A stretch of DNA of 64,000 bases, taken from contig CAZLJE010000008.1 in the NCBI GenBank assembly GCA_964559835.1, forward strand, positions 86,999-150,998, read 5' to 3'. This document shows positions 9,184-17,050 of this stretch, in pieces (the first letter of the stretch is position 1; the number at the start of each line of letters is the position of its first letter). This DNA is from DAISJI01 sp964559835. GTDB taxonomy: Bacteria > Acidobacteriota > Terriglobia > Terriglobales > Acidobacteriaceae. The position numbers and the translations under genes are program-made. Below the pieces are notes generated by a model. The model saw only the letters and a list, made by a program, of their open reading frames with translations, was not told the DNA's origin and searched no databases.

Positions 9184-9495
9184 CCGCGCAGGTCAGCGTA
9201 AGCCTAATTGCTAAGGACAGTTCTGACCGTATCCTTCACACGGACGAACCTGGACCGCGACCCTGACCACCCCCGTTCACCCCTCACAAACCCTTGTGAC
9301 GTGCGTCATACCCCGTCCGCCCACGGCAGCGCAGAATGCTGAACAGGTTGAGGATGCGCTGTTTCGCGCATCGTGTCTTCACCGCATAAATCCAGCAGGT
9401 TGACGTCGGGCGGAAGGGGATCTTCCTGGCTCGCGGGATCGAACATCACAGCCGGCTGTGACCTGCGGCTCCAACTCCGGTGAGAAAGGGATCTG
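9184..9495. other. Intergenic region upstream of korDABC
   Basis: 312 nt with no convincing gene. The minus-strand reading frames here lack family signals and start sites. It carries the promoter region of the kor operon and contains the TGTGA-N6-TCATA dyad at 9295-9310. Confidence 0.6.
9295..9310. promoter_or_regulatory. CRP/FNR-type dyad upstream of korD
   Basis: TGTGACGTGCGTCATA, a dyad (TGTGA-N6-TCATA) one mismatch from the classic CRP-family consensus, also readable as TGACG-TG-CGTCA. It lies about 185 nt before the korD start. A CRP/FNR-family regulator would make sense for a ferredoxin-dependent oxidoreductase, but this is inference from one site. Confidence 0.3.
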
Positions 9496-9738
9496 ATGGC
9501 GAAAGGCACTGTTTCCATCCAGGTCGAGAGATGCAAGGCCTGCGGTTTTTGCGTCGAGTTCTGCCCGACGAAGGTGCTGGCGCTCTCCTCCGCTTTTAAT
9601 TCGAAGGGCTATCACCCTCCGCAGATGGTCAATCCGGAAAAGTGCAGCGGCTGCGACCTGTGCGGCATGTACTGCCCCGATTTCGCGATCTTCGGCACGC
9701 GTTTGCCGGCCGAGAAGGAGGCCAAAGATGCGCGCTGA
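9496..9738 (+). CDS. korD: 2-oxoacid:ferredoxin oxidoreductase, delta (2x4Fe-4S) subunit
   Basis: 80 residues. Two complete 4Fe-4S motifs are visible: CKACGFCVEFCP near residue 13 and CSGCDLCGMYCP near residue 51. It is the electron-transfer subunit that takes electrons from the thiamine-diphosphate/Fe-S core of the KorAB enzyme to external ferredoxin. It is the first gene of a tight four-gene operon; korA starts before its stop (11-nt overlap), with AAGGAGG inside the korD end serving korA. The order D-A-B-C is common in bacteria with KOR-type 2-oxoglutarate:ferredoxin oxidoreductases. Confidence 0.9.
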   Translation: MAKGTVSIQVERCKACGFCVEFCPTKVLALSSAFNSKGYHPPQMVNPEKCSGCDLCGMYCPDFAIFGTRLPAEKEAKDAR

Positions 9739-10882
9739 CCCCGCCGGCGTACTGACCGGCACGCATTTCATCGATGGCGACCACGCGGCTTGTGAAGGCG
9801 CACTCGCCGCCGGTGCACGCTTCGCCGCCGGGTATCCAATCACACCGTCGACGGAGGTCGTCGAACGGTTCGCCGCGCGCATTCCGACCGTCGGCGGAAC
9901 GTTCATCCAGATGGAAGACGAACTCGCGGCCTCGATCGCAATCCAGGGCGCGGTGTGGGGCGGAGCGAAGGCGTTCACCGTCACCAGCGGCCCCGGCTTC
10001 TCGCTGATGATGGAGCACATCGGTTACGCCGCGATGACGGAAACGCCGTGCGTGTTCATCGATGTCCAGCGCGGCGGCCCCTCGACCGGCCTTCCCACCT
10101 TGCCCGCGCAGGCCGACATGATGCAGGCGCGCTGGGGCTCGCATGGCGACTACGGGATCATCGCGCTCTGCCCGAATTCTCCGCAGGAGTGCTTCGATCT
10201 CACGCTCAAGGCGTTCAATCTCGCGGAGAAATTCCGCGTGCCGGTGATGGTGATGATGGACGAGGTCGTCGGACACATGACCGAGAAGGTCGTCATCCCC
10301 GCGCCCGACCAACTCAACGTCACGCCTCGCCGCTATACGAAGAAAGCGCCCGGCGAGTACCTGCCCTACAAGAGCAACGGCGACCTGGTTCCCGACATGG
10401 TCCGAGCCGGCGATGGCTACAACTTTCACGTCACCGGCCTGACGCACGACGAGCGCGGCTATCCCAACATGACGGTCGCCGTGCAGGACAAGCTGGTGAA
10501 GCGCCTGGTCGACAAGCTCAAGAACACACCCGACCTGGTCCTGTACGAAGCCGACGGCCTAGAAGACGCCGACGTGGTGGTTGTCTCGTACGGCATCACC
10601 TCGCGCGTCGCGCAGCGTGCGATCGACCTGGCGCGCGCGCAGGGGCTGAAGGTTGGCAAGCTGCGGCTGCTGATCGCCTGGCCGTTTCCCGAGAAGCTGA
10701 TCGCGGAGCTCGCGGCCAGGGTGAAGGGATTCGTGGTTCCGGAGATCAACCTCGGACAGATGGTGTACGAAGCGCAGCGCGCGGCGAACGGCGCGGCGAA
10801 GGTACTGCACGTCGCGCACGCCGGCGGCAGTGTCCATGATCCGCAAGCGATCCTGAAGGCCATCCAGGAGGTGGCGCGATGA
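9728..10882 (+). CDS. korA: 2-oxoacid:ferredoxin oxidoreductase, alpha subunit
   Basis: 384 residues. The N-terminal pyrimidine-binding domain carries GYPITPSTEVVERFA near residue 35 and TVTSGPGFSLMMEH; the C-terminal part has the transketolase-like domain ending in the VVPEINLGQM region. With KorB it forms the catalytic core that oxidatively decarboxylates a 2-oxoacid (most likely 2-oxoglutarate) to the acyl-CoA with ferredoxin as acceptor. It overlaps korD at the start and korB by ATGA at the end, so the operon is translationally coupled. Substrate choice between 2-oxoglutarate and other 2-oxoacids is inferred from gene order only. Confidence 0.92.
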   Translation: MRADPAGVLTGTHFIDGDHAACEGALAAGARFAAGYPITPSTEVVERFAARIPTVGGTFIQMEDELAASIAIQGAVWGGAKAFTVTSGPGFSLMMEHIGYAAMTETPCVFIDVQRGGPSTGLPTLPAQADMMQARWGSHGDYGIIALCPNSPQECFDLTLKAFNLAEKFRVPVMVMMDEVVGHMTEKVVIPAPDQLNVTPRRYTKKAPGEYLPYKSNGDLVPDMVRAGDGYNFHVTGLTHDERGYPNMTVAVQDKLVKRLVDKLKNTPDLVLYEADGLEDADVVVVSYGITSRVAQRAIDLARAQGLKVGKLRLLIAWPFPEKLIAELAARVKGFVVPEINLGQMVYEAQRAANGAAKVLHVAHAGGSVHDPQAILKAIQEVAR

Positions 10883-11796
10883 GCACCGAGTTCGTCAATC
10901 CCGTGGAGCGCATCCTCCGCACCGACCGCATGCCGCACATCTGGTGTCCGGGCTGCGGCATCGGCACCACCGTCAACAGCTTCTCCCGCGCGCTGCTCGA
11001 TAGCGAAATTGACCTGAAGAACCTGGCCATCGTGAGCGGCATCGGTTGCACCGGACGCGTCGCCGGATACGTGAAGCTGGATTCGTTCCACACCACCCAC
11101 GGCAGGGCGATCCCATTCGCCACAGGGCTGAAGCTGGCGAATCCGAACCTGAACGTCGTCGTTTACGCTGGCGATGGCGACCTGTCCGCGATCGGTGGTA
11201 ATCACCTGATCCATGCCGCCCGCCGCAACGTCGACCTCAAGGTTGTGTGCGTGAATAACCTGGTGTACGCGATGACCGGCGGTCAAACGGCGCCGACGAC
11301 TCCGGGCGACGTGATCACCGCAACGCACCCCTACGGCACGTTCGATCCGTCGTTCAACCTGCCGCATCTGGTGGAAGCCGCGGGCGCGGTGTACGTCGCG
11401 CGCTGGACGACATTCCACGTCCGGCAACTCGCGAAGTCGATGGCGGAGGCGTTCACCAAGAAAGGCTTCTGCTTCATCGAAGTGCTCTCGCCGTGCCCGA
11501 CCCTGTACCAGCGCCGCAACAAGATGGGCGACGGGTTGGACACGATGAAGTTCTACAAAGAGAAGAGCAAGATCAAGAACGGCTGTCCGACCGCGGAAGC
11601 CGACCTGACCAAGTCCGGCGACATCATCGTCGGCAAGTTCGTTGACCGCGACCGCCCCGACTACATCACGCTCATGAAGAACCAGATGGTCCACACCTTG
11701 GGCGATCGCTACAGGGATGAATATGCCGCGCAATCGGGCGGCGAAGGCGCCGAGTCGTGCGAAGAGATGTGTGGAGAGGAGATGCCATGCAATTAA
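10879..11796 (+). CDS. korB: 2-oxoacid:ferredoxin oxidoreductase, beta (ThDP) subunit
   Basis: 305 residues. The opening IWCPGCGIGT motif and the thiamine-diphosphate motif GDGDLSAIGG followed about 30 residues later by NN (CVNNLVYAMTGGQTAPTT) identify the ThDP-binding subunit. The conserved CPGCG cysteines contribute to a 4Fe-4S cluster. The start overlaps the korA stop (ATGA), and its last codons overlap the start of korC. The C-terminus ends in a short Cys/Glu-rich stretch (SCEEMCGEEMPCN) that partly results from carrying the korC ribosome-binding site GGAGAGGAG. Confidence 0.92.
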   Translation: MSTEFVNPVERILRTDRMPHIWCPGCGIGTTVNSFSRALLDSEIDLKNLAIVSGIGCTGRVAGYVKLDSFHTTHGRAIPFATGLKLANPNLNVVVYAGDGDLSAIGGNHLIHAARRNVDLKVVCVNNLVYAMTGGQTAPTTPGDVITATHPYGTFDPSFNLPHLVEAAGAVYVARWTTFHVRQLAKSMAEAFTKKGFCFIEVLSPCPTLYQRRNKMGDGLDTMKFYKEKSKIKNGCPTAEADLTKSGDIIVGKFVDRDRPDYITLMKNQMVHTLGDRYRDEYAAQSGGEGAESCEEMCGEEMPCN

Positions 11797-12392
11797 CCGA
11801 GATCCGGATCGCCGGCTTCGGCGGACAAGGGGTAATACTTTCGGCAATGGTGGTCGGCAAAGCGGCCAGCATCTTTGAGGGCGGCTTCGCCACCATGACA
11901 CAGAGCTTCGGCCCGGAAGCGCGCGGTGGCGCCTGCTCCGCGCAGGTCATCCTGTCCGATTCGGCTGTGCTGTATCCGTACGTGACGCACCCCGACATCC
12001 TGGTCGTCATGTCGCAGGAGGCGTACACGAAATTTTCCCCCGAGCTGAAAGCGGGCGGAACCCTGGTCGTCGAGCGGGAACTGGTGACGATCGGCAATAT
12101 TCCTGCCGGAACGAAAGTATTCAGCTGCCCGGCAACGCGCTTGGCCGAGGAACTCGGCAAGAAGATGGTATTGAACATCGTGATGGTCGGATTCTTCGCC
12201 GCCGTTACGAAACTGCTCAAACCCGAGTCGCTGAAGCAGGCGGTGCTCGACTCCGTGCCGCCGTCGTTCAAGGAACTCAACGAGAAAGCCTTCGAAAAAG
12301 GCTATGAGTACGGTCTCGCGAATCCGTTCGGCCGCGAAGCGAACGGCGAAACCGTGGAAGAAGACGTGAAGGCGCTGAACGCGGCGCTGTAG
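11787..12392 (+). CDS. korC: 2-oxoacid:ferredoxin oxidoreductase, gamma subunit
   Basis: 201 residues from the ATG at 11787, chosen because it starts MQLTEIRIAGFGGQGV and has GGAGAGGAG just upstream; an earlier in-frame start at 11757 would extend into korB. The G-F-G-G-Q-G-V motif and FGPEARGGACSAQV are diagnostic of the gamma domain of pyruvate/2-oxoacid:ferredoxin oxidoreductases, which contributes to CoA binding. It closes the korDABC operon; the next gene is convergent and begins right at its stop. Confidence 0.92.
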   Translation: MQLTEIRIAGFGGQGVILSAMVVGKAASIFEGGFATMTQSFGPEARGGACSAQVILSDSAVLYPYVTHPDILVVMSQEAYTKFSPELKAGGTLVVERELVTIGNIPAGTKVFSCPATRLAEELGKKMVLNIVMVGFFAAVTKLLKPESLKQAVLDSVPPSFKELNEKAFEKGYEYGLANPFGREANGETVEEDVKALNAAL

Positions 12393-12656
12393 TCAGGGGT
12401 ACGGAAATTCGTCGCACCTGTGTTTCTGGAACATCTGCTCGGCGCGCTGGCGTAAATCTGCTTTTTCCGCTTCTGTGGTCGGCGCCTCCGCGACAAAGAA
12501 CCAACTGCACGTCGAGCAACCATAGACAAATACATCGACTTTCTTGTCGCAGAAGGGTCCTTCCAAGGCTCGCATTATCTGCTCCGCCGCCCCGGCTGGT
12601 CCGCAACGAGACTCCACCGAGGACGACTCTGACGCGATTTTGTCGGGAGCTGGCAC
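12393..12656 (-). CDS. Small hypothetical protein with Cys pair
   Basis: 87 residues from a GTG at 12656; its stop directly abuts the korC stop on the other strand. I do not recognise a family. The middle holds VDVFVYGCSTCSWFF with a C-x2-C pair, followed by a charged helix (EAEKADLRQRAEQMF). No strong ribosome-binding site is visible for the GTG, and the methionine at residue 28 (MRALEGPF) is an alternative start. A TCACA-N3-TGTGA dyad lies just upstream. Coding potential is plausible but not proven. Confidence 0.45.
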   Translation of the reverse strand: MPAPDKIASESSSVESRCGPAGAAEQIMRALEGPFCDKKVDVFVYGCSTCSWFFVAEAPTTEAEKADLRQRAEQMFQKHRCDEFPYP

Positions 12657-12660
12657 TATG

Positions 12661-12673
12661 TCACAAGATGTGA
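12661..12673. promoter_or_regulatory. TCACA-AGA-TGTGA dyad
   Basis: A perfect 5-3-5 inverted repeat 5 nt upstream of the GTG of the small minus-strand gene and 136 nt upstream of the SDR gene. It resembles CRP-family half sites, but the 3-nt spacer is not the usual six. Regulatory role is inference. Confidence 0.25.
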
Positions 12674-12808
12674 AGTATTGTAAAGAACAGTAAACGAGCT
12701 TGGGATCTTATTGATAAATAGTGACTTCCACGAAGCGTTGCAGCCTTCCCTGGACGGGGGACATCTCCATCCTGCTGCCGACCCATCTTTGCTTTGCGGG
12801 AGAAACGC

Positions 12809-13843
12809 ATGCCAACTCTGCGCAATAAGACTGTGGTGCTGACCGGTGCGTCCAGCGGCTTCGGCCGGGGCGCCGCGATCGAATACGCCAAGCGGGGCGC
12901 CAACCTGGTACTCGCCGCCCGCCGCAAGGACCTGCTGAAGGAAGTCGCCGACGAATGCAAGCGCCGCGGCGTAAAGGCGCTCGTGGTCGAAACGGACGTC
13001 AGCGACCGCGACGCAGTCGAAAAACTGGCCGATGCTGCGATCTCGAAATTCGGCAAAATCGACATCTGGGTCAACGACGCGGGCGTGTCCACGATGGGCC
13101 GCTTTGACGAAGTGCCGCTCGAGGAGCATGAGCAGGTCGTCGATACCAACCTGTTGGGCACGATGTATGGCTCCTACTTTGCTATCCAGCATTTTCGCGA
13201 ACAGGAACAAGGGATTCTTATCAATATGGGGTCGTACCTCAGCAAGGGCTCGGCGCCGTACCAGGCGGCTTACACCGCGTCGAAGCATGGGGTTCGCGGA
13301 CTAAGCACCGCGTTGAGACAGGAACTCCAGGCCGATGGGATTGACAGCGTCCACGTCTGCACGATCATGCCGACGTCGATGGACACACCGTTCTTCGAGC
13401 ACGCGGCGCAGCACACGGGACACCCAAATCGTCCGGCGACGCCGGTGTACGATCCGCAGCTGGTGGTGGACGCGATCATCCGCGTGTCGCTGCGGCCGGA
13501 AGACGAGGTCATGGTCGGCCGCAGCGCGAAATTTGCCAGCGTGCTTGGGAAGATCGCGCCCATGCTGCTCGAACGGCGAATGGCGTCACGGATGCAGAAG
13601 CGTGTCTATGCGCAGCGGAGCAAGGAACGTCCTCACACCGGCTCGCTTTACAAGTCGATGGAGGAAGGGCGCGGAGTTCGCGGCGGGTGGCTCGACGAGG
13701 AAGGGCAAGTGCGCGAACCTGACGAAAGAGAAGGGAAGAAGAGCCATGTCGGGACCGTGGCCACCCTCATCGGTTCGGTCGCGATCGTCGGTTATGCACT
13801 CAGCCGCAGAAAGCAGATGATGATGGACCGAGAGGCGGCGTAA
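12809..13843 (+). CDS. SDR-family oxidoreductase with C-terminal membrane anchor
   Basis: 344 residues from the ATG at 12809 (GCGGGAG upstream). Classical short-chain dehydrogenase signatures: TGASSGFGRG for the NAD(P) cofactor at residues 13-22, NDAGVS, the catalytic Ser in NMGSYLSKG and the Y-x-x-x-K in YTASKHG. An Arg-rich segment after the Rossmann fold suggests NADPH. Beyond the catalytic domain there is an extension of about 90 residues, ending in one hydrophobic helix (VGTVATLIGSVAIVGYAL) followed by basic residues. That is a likely tail anchor, unusual for simple SDRs. Substrate unknown. Confidence 0.85.
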   Translation: MPTLRNKTVVLTGASSGFGRGAAIEYAKRGANLVLAARRKDLLKEVADECKRRGVKALVVETDVSDRDAVEKLADAAISKFGKIDIWVNDAGVSTMGRFDEVPLEEHEQVVDTNLLGTMYGSYFAIQHFREQEQGILINMGSYLSKGSAPYQAAYTASKHGVRGLSTALRQELQADGIDSVHVCTIMPTSMDTPFFEHAAQHTGHPNRPATPVYDPQLVVDAIIRVSLRPEDEVMVGRSAKFASVLGKIAPMLLERRMASRMQKRVYAQRSKERPHTGSLYKSMEEGRGVRGGWLDEEGQVREPDEREGKKSHVGTVATLIGSVAIVGYALSRRKQMMMDREAA

Positions 13844-13853
13844 CGAGTCGAAC

Positions 13854-13917
13854 GTAATGCGGGCGTCTCGCCCGGCCTGTGTCCACCCGAACTTGCCGGC
13901 GGGACGCCCGCGTTATC
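13854..13917. repeat. REP-like hairpin between convergent genes
   Basis: The arm GCGGGCGTCTCGCCCGGC (from 13860) pairs with GCCGGCGGGACGCCCGCG (ending 13912) around a loop of about 19 nt. It fills the gap between two convergent genes and belongs to the GCGTCTCGCC/GCGTCCCGCC family seen at 21467, 36309, 47547, 52527 and 57078. Likely acts as a bidirectional terminator or mRNA 3' stabiliser. Confidence 0.75.
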
Positions 13918-14883
13918 TTACGCCGACCACTTCGTCGGCTTGCGGTCCCAGCGGTGCTGCTTCAGTTCCCGCAACAGGCCCGATGGTAGCGGCCCGGCGT
14001 CGCTGCACGCGATGTTCTGCCGGACGTGTGTGGTGTCGCGCATGCCGGCGATGGTCGTGCTGACATCCGGGTTGGAAAGAATGAAACGGATCGCGAGTTC
14101 GGGCAGGGTCATGCCGCCCGGAAGCAGTGACTTCAGGCGCTCGGCGCGTTCGACCGTGGCGTTCAGGTTCTCGGGATTGAAATAACCGGCGCGCCAGTCT
14201 TTCTCGGGGAATCGCGTGTCGAGGGTGAGCTTGCCGCTGAGGCCGCCTTCGTCGAGCGGCACGCGCGCGATCACTCCCACGTTTAGTTCTCGACATGCCG
14301 GGAACAGTTCGTCTTCGGGCGCCTGGTCGAAGATGTTGTAGATGACCTGCACGGAATCGACCAGCCCCGTGCGCAGCGCTTTCAGTCCGTTCCACGGCTC
14401 CCAGCGATTCAGGCTCAGGCCGAATGTTCGGATGAGTTTCTTGCTCTTGAGCGCTTCGACGGCGCGGCGGAAATCGGGATCGTCGGTCCAGGAGTCGTCC
14501 CATACGTGGTACTGAAGTAGGTCGATGGCATCGACGCCGAGCTTCTGACAAATTTTCTCCGCGTGGTCCAGGACGTGGTCGACAGGGAATGCTTCGGCGA
14601 GCGTTCCGGAGGCGGGCCAGCGGCGATTCTTCGGCGGTACCTTCGACGCAACATAGATCCGCTTGCCGGGATTGCGGCGCAGGATCTCGCCTGCGAGGCC
14701 ATCGCTGCGACCGTCGCCGTAGGCCCAGGCTGAATCGAGAAAATTACAAGCCAGGCCGACTGCGAGTTGCAGCGCCTCGAGAGAACGCTGGTCTTCGGAG
14801 CCGCTCCAGTTGCTCATGCCCCAGAGGCCATGTCCGATGTCGCTGACTTCGAAGTTCGTGCGCCCGAGCTTGCGGTATCTCAT
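13918..14883 (-). CDS. Aldo/keto reductase
   Basis: 321 residues starting MRYRKLGRTNFEVSDIGHG, typical of the AKR family. The catalytic tetrad is visible: Asp and Tyr in FLDSAWAYGDG, Lys in YVASKV and His in DLLQYHVW. The C-terminal NADPH-binding end has TTIAGMRDTTHVRQN. Cytosolic NADPH-dependent reductase of aldehydes or sugars; the subgroup (general stress or L-glyceraldehyde reductase-like) cannot be fixed. It ends inside the hairpin region shared with the convergent SDR gene; the DUF2721 gene starts upstream on the same strand with a 29-nt gap. Confidence 0.88.
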   Translation of the reverse strand: MRYRKLGRTNFEVSDIGHGLWGMSNWSGSEDQRSLEALQLAVGLACNFLDSAWAYGDGRSDGLAGEILRRNPGKRIYVASKVPPKNRRWPASGTLAEAFPVDHVLDHAEKICQKLGVDAIDLLQYHVWDDSWTDDPDFRRAVEALKSKKLIRTFGLSLNRWEPWNGLKALRTGLVDSVQVIYNIFDQAPEDELFPACRELNVGVIARVPLDEGGLSGKLTLDTRFPEKDWRAGYFNPENLNATVERAERLKSLLPGGMTLPELAIRFILSNPDVSTTIAGMRDTTHVRQNIACSDAGPLPSGLLRELKQHRWDRKPTKWSA

Positions 14884-14912
14884 GTCTGACTAAATTAACA
14901 CCCTCGGTCTCT

Positions 14913-15401
14913 TCAGCGCTGCCAGTCGGTGCGCCGTTCGTGCGGCTCGTGCGTATCCATCAGGTGGTAGTACTTCGCTTCTTCGCGGACGGAGCTGAGG
15001 GCGATGCGGATCTCGGCCGCGTAGTAGGACGTTCCGGCCAACATGCAGAGGATCGCCGTTACGAATATGACCACTGCGATCGCATGAGCTGTCACCCAGT
15101 AAAGGCCGAGTCCGAGCAGCAGGCAAGCGAGGATCGTCCCGATCAGCGAGATCAGCACCAGCAGCATTGCCTTGCGGATCAATTCGGCGCGCCGGTCGAT
15201 CGAGCGGATCTGGATGGTGAAGACCTCGGCTTCCGGCGTGTGCCCAGCTTGGGTCGCGTGATGGCGACGGTGTTGGAAATCGCGCAAGCGGCTGACGATT
15301 CCCATCAGCCTCACATTCAGCGACAACAGCAACAGGGCGGCAGCGGAGACGAAGATCGCTGGAGCGACGAAGGCTTGGAACAGGCGCGAGATATCGAGCA
15401 T
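14913..15401 (-). CDS. DUF2721 membrane protein
   Basis: 162 residues from the ATG at 15401 (MLDISRLFQAFVAPA); a GTG five codons earlier is an alternative. Three hydrophobic segments: one near residues 10-30, and a pair near residues 85-130 (LVLISLIGTILACLLLGLGL and VVIFVTAILCMLAGTSYYAA). The order of a first helix, a polar loop with RSIDRRAELIRKA, and two C-terminal helices matches the DUF2721 family, whose function is unknown. Probably co-transcribed with the aldo/keto reductase that follows it. Confidence 0.7.
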   Translation of the reverse strand: MLDISRLFQAFVAPAIFVSAAALLLLSLNVRLMGIVSRLRDFQHRRHHATQAGHTPEAEVFTIQIRSIDRRAELIRKAMLLVLISLIGTILACLLLGLGLYWVTAHAIAVVIFVTAILCMLAGTSYYAAEIRIALSSVREEAKYYHLMDTHEPHERRTDWQR

Positions 15402-15459
15402 GGTCGTACCGTACACTTCGATGCTCGCAAAAGCTGTGACAAGAGCCCAAGCAACTAGA

Positions 15460-15508
15460 ATGCCCAGTGCCCATGACTCTGAGCAATGAGCACTGAAAGC
15501 TGAGCACT
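15460..15508. repeat. Heptamer array next to gltA stop
   Basis: TGCCCAG/TGCCCAT units followed by TGAGCAA, TGAGCAC, TGAAAGC, TGAGCAC, all spaced by 7 nt. It ends 2 nt before the gltA stop (3' side of that gene). Confidence 0.6.
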
Positions 15509-15510
15509 TC

Positions 15511-16827
15511 TTATCGAACTGCCGCCAACTCCTCTTTCACCGCGCGCTGTGCCCTGTCTTCCTTGACGTGGCGAAGGTCGTGTCCGGCGTATACCTGGCG
15601 CGGACGGGCGATCTTCTGTTCGGGGTCGTTGATCATCTCCAGCCACTGCGCGAGCCAGCCGGCGGTGCGCGGAATCCCGAACAGGACTGTGAACGCCTCG
15701 GGTTTGAAGCCCATCGCCTGGTAAATGATGCCGGAATAGAAGTCCACGTTGGGATACAGCTTGCGCTTGATGAAGTATTCGTCTTCGAGCGCGATTCTCT
15801 CCAGTTCGGTAGCGATATCGATCTTTGGATTGCGGCCGGTGACCTTGAATACTTCTTCCGCGGTGCGCTTGATGATGCGCGCGCGCGGATCGTAATTCTT
15901 GTAGACGCGATGGCCGAAGCCCATCAACTTGCGCTTGCCCTCTTTCACCTCTTTGATGAACTCGGGGATGTGCTCCCTGGAGCCGATCTGCGCCAGCATG
16001 GTGAGCACTTCCTCATTGGCGCCGCCGTGCAGCGGGCCGTACAGCGCCGCGCACGCCGCCGAGGTACAGATATAGGGATCGGCTTGTGTGGAGCCGACAT
16101 TGCGCATCGTTGTCGTGCTGGCATTCTGCTCGTGATCGGCGTGCAGGATAAAGAGCACGTCGAGAGCGCGGGCGAGCACCGGGTTCGAAAGGAACTTGGG
16201 CTCGGTGCGCTTCCACAGCATGTTCATGAAATTTTCGGTGTAGTCGAGTTCGTTGTCGGGGTACACATAGGGCAGGCCTTTGCTGTGGCGGTAGCAGTAG
16301 GCAGCGATGGTCGGCATCTTGCCCAGGATCCGGACCACCTGGTGCATGCGCGTCTCCGCGTCCTTGATGTTCTTCGCATCCGGATAGAACGTCGAAAGGG
16401 CGGCCACCGTGCTGGTGAGCATACCCATCGGGTGCGCATCGTGGAGGAATCCGTCCATGAACTTCTTCAGGTTCTCGTGGATCATGCGGTGCTGGTTGAT
16501 CTTCGCGGTCCAGTCCTGTAACTGCGATTCGCTGGGCAGTTCGCCGTTGATGAGCAGGTACGCGACTTCCAGGAAGGTGCAGTTCTCGGCAAGTTCCTCG
16601 ATCGGGTATCCGCGGTAGCGCAGGATGCCGCGATCGCCGTCGAGGAATGTGACCTTGCTCTGGCCGCAGGCCGTGTTCATGTAGGCCGGGTCGTACGACA
16701 TCATGCCGAACTCGTCGGCGTTGACCTTGATCGGACGCAGGTCCATGGACCGAATATTGCCGTCGGTGATCGGCAACGTGTACTCCTTGCCGGTCCGGTT
16801 ATCTTTGACGCTGAGGGTGTCGGACAT
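15511..16827 (-). CDS. gltA: Citrate synthase (type II-like hexameric family)
   Basis: 438 residues from the ATG at 16827, chosen for its AAGGAG ribosome-binding site; reading further upstream to 16992 would translate repeat DNA. Citrate synthase condenses oxaloacetate and acetyl-CoA to citrate in the cytosol, the entry to the TCA cycle. The active-site residues are visible: His232 in LHADHEQNASTTT, His267 in LHGGANEEV, His306 in GFGHRVYK and Asp362 in VDFYSG. The N-terminal beta-rich extension (DNRTGKEYTLPI) is typical of Gram-negative-type enzymes. Together with korDABC this gives both an oxidative entry and a ferredoxin-linked step of the cycle within 7 kb. Confidence 0.96.
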   Translation of the reverse strand: MSDTLSVKDNRTGKEYTLPITDGNIRSMDLRPIKVNADEFGMMSYDPAYMNTACGQSKVTFLDGDRGILRYRGYPIEELAENCTFLEVAYLLINGELPSESQLQDWTAKINQHRMIHENLKKFMDGFLHDAHPMGMLTSTVAALSTFYPDAKNIKDAETRMHQVVRILGKMPTIAAYCYRHSKGLPYVYPDNELDYTENFMNMLWKRTEPKFLSNPVLARALDVLFILHADHEQNASTTTMRNVGSTQADPYICTSAACAALYGPLHGGANEEVLTMLAQIGSREHIPEFIKEVKEGKRKLMGFGHRVYKNYDPRARIIKRTAEEVFKVTGRNPKIDIATELERIALEDEYFIKRKLYPNVDFYSGIIYQAMGFKPEAFTVLFGIPRTAGWLAQWLEMINDPEQKIARPRQVYAGHDLRHVKEDRAQRAVKEELAAVR

Positions 16828-16939
16828 GAGAGCGCTCCTTCGGAGCAGGAGATGAATGCGGACTTTGAAATTCTGGGCGACTCCGCACAGGGGGGCAGTG
16901 AGCGCAATCACAGGAGGGTGTGAGGATTGACCGCCTGAC

Positions 16940-17050
16940 TCGATCTGGAAATCTGGAAATCTTGAAATCTGAACACCTGGACATCTGGACATCTGGACAT
17001 CTGAAGATCCCCTCGATTTCCAGATCTCCAGATTTCAAGATGTCCAGATC
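16940..17050. repeat. Inverted octamer-array element
   Basis: The left part is ATCTGGAA/ATCTTGAA/ATCTGGAC units with 8-nt spacing; after CCCCTC the right part reads GATTTCCA, GATCTCCA, GATTTCAA, GATGTCCA, complementary to the left. It ends at the stop codon of the zinc-ribbon gene and lies upstream of gltA. It could form a long hairpin at the 3' end of the zinc-ribbon gene. Confidence 0.8.

Noticed and set aside
9306..9536. A minus-strand 76-codon frame upstream of korD
   Set aside because: Overlaps the korD start region, no ribosome-binding site or family signal.
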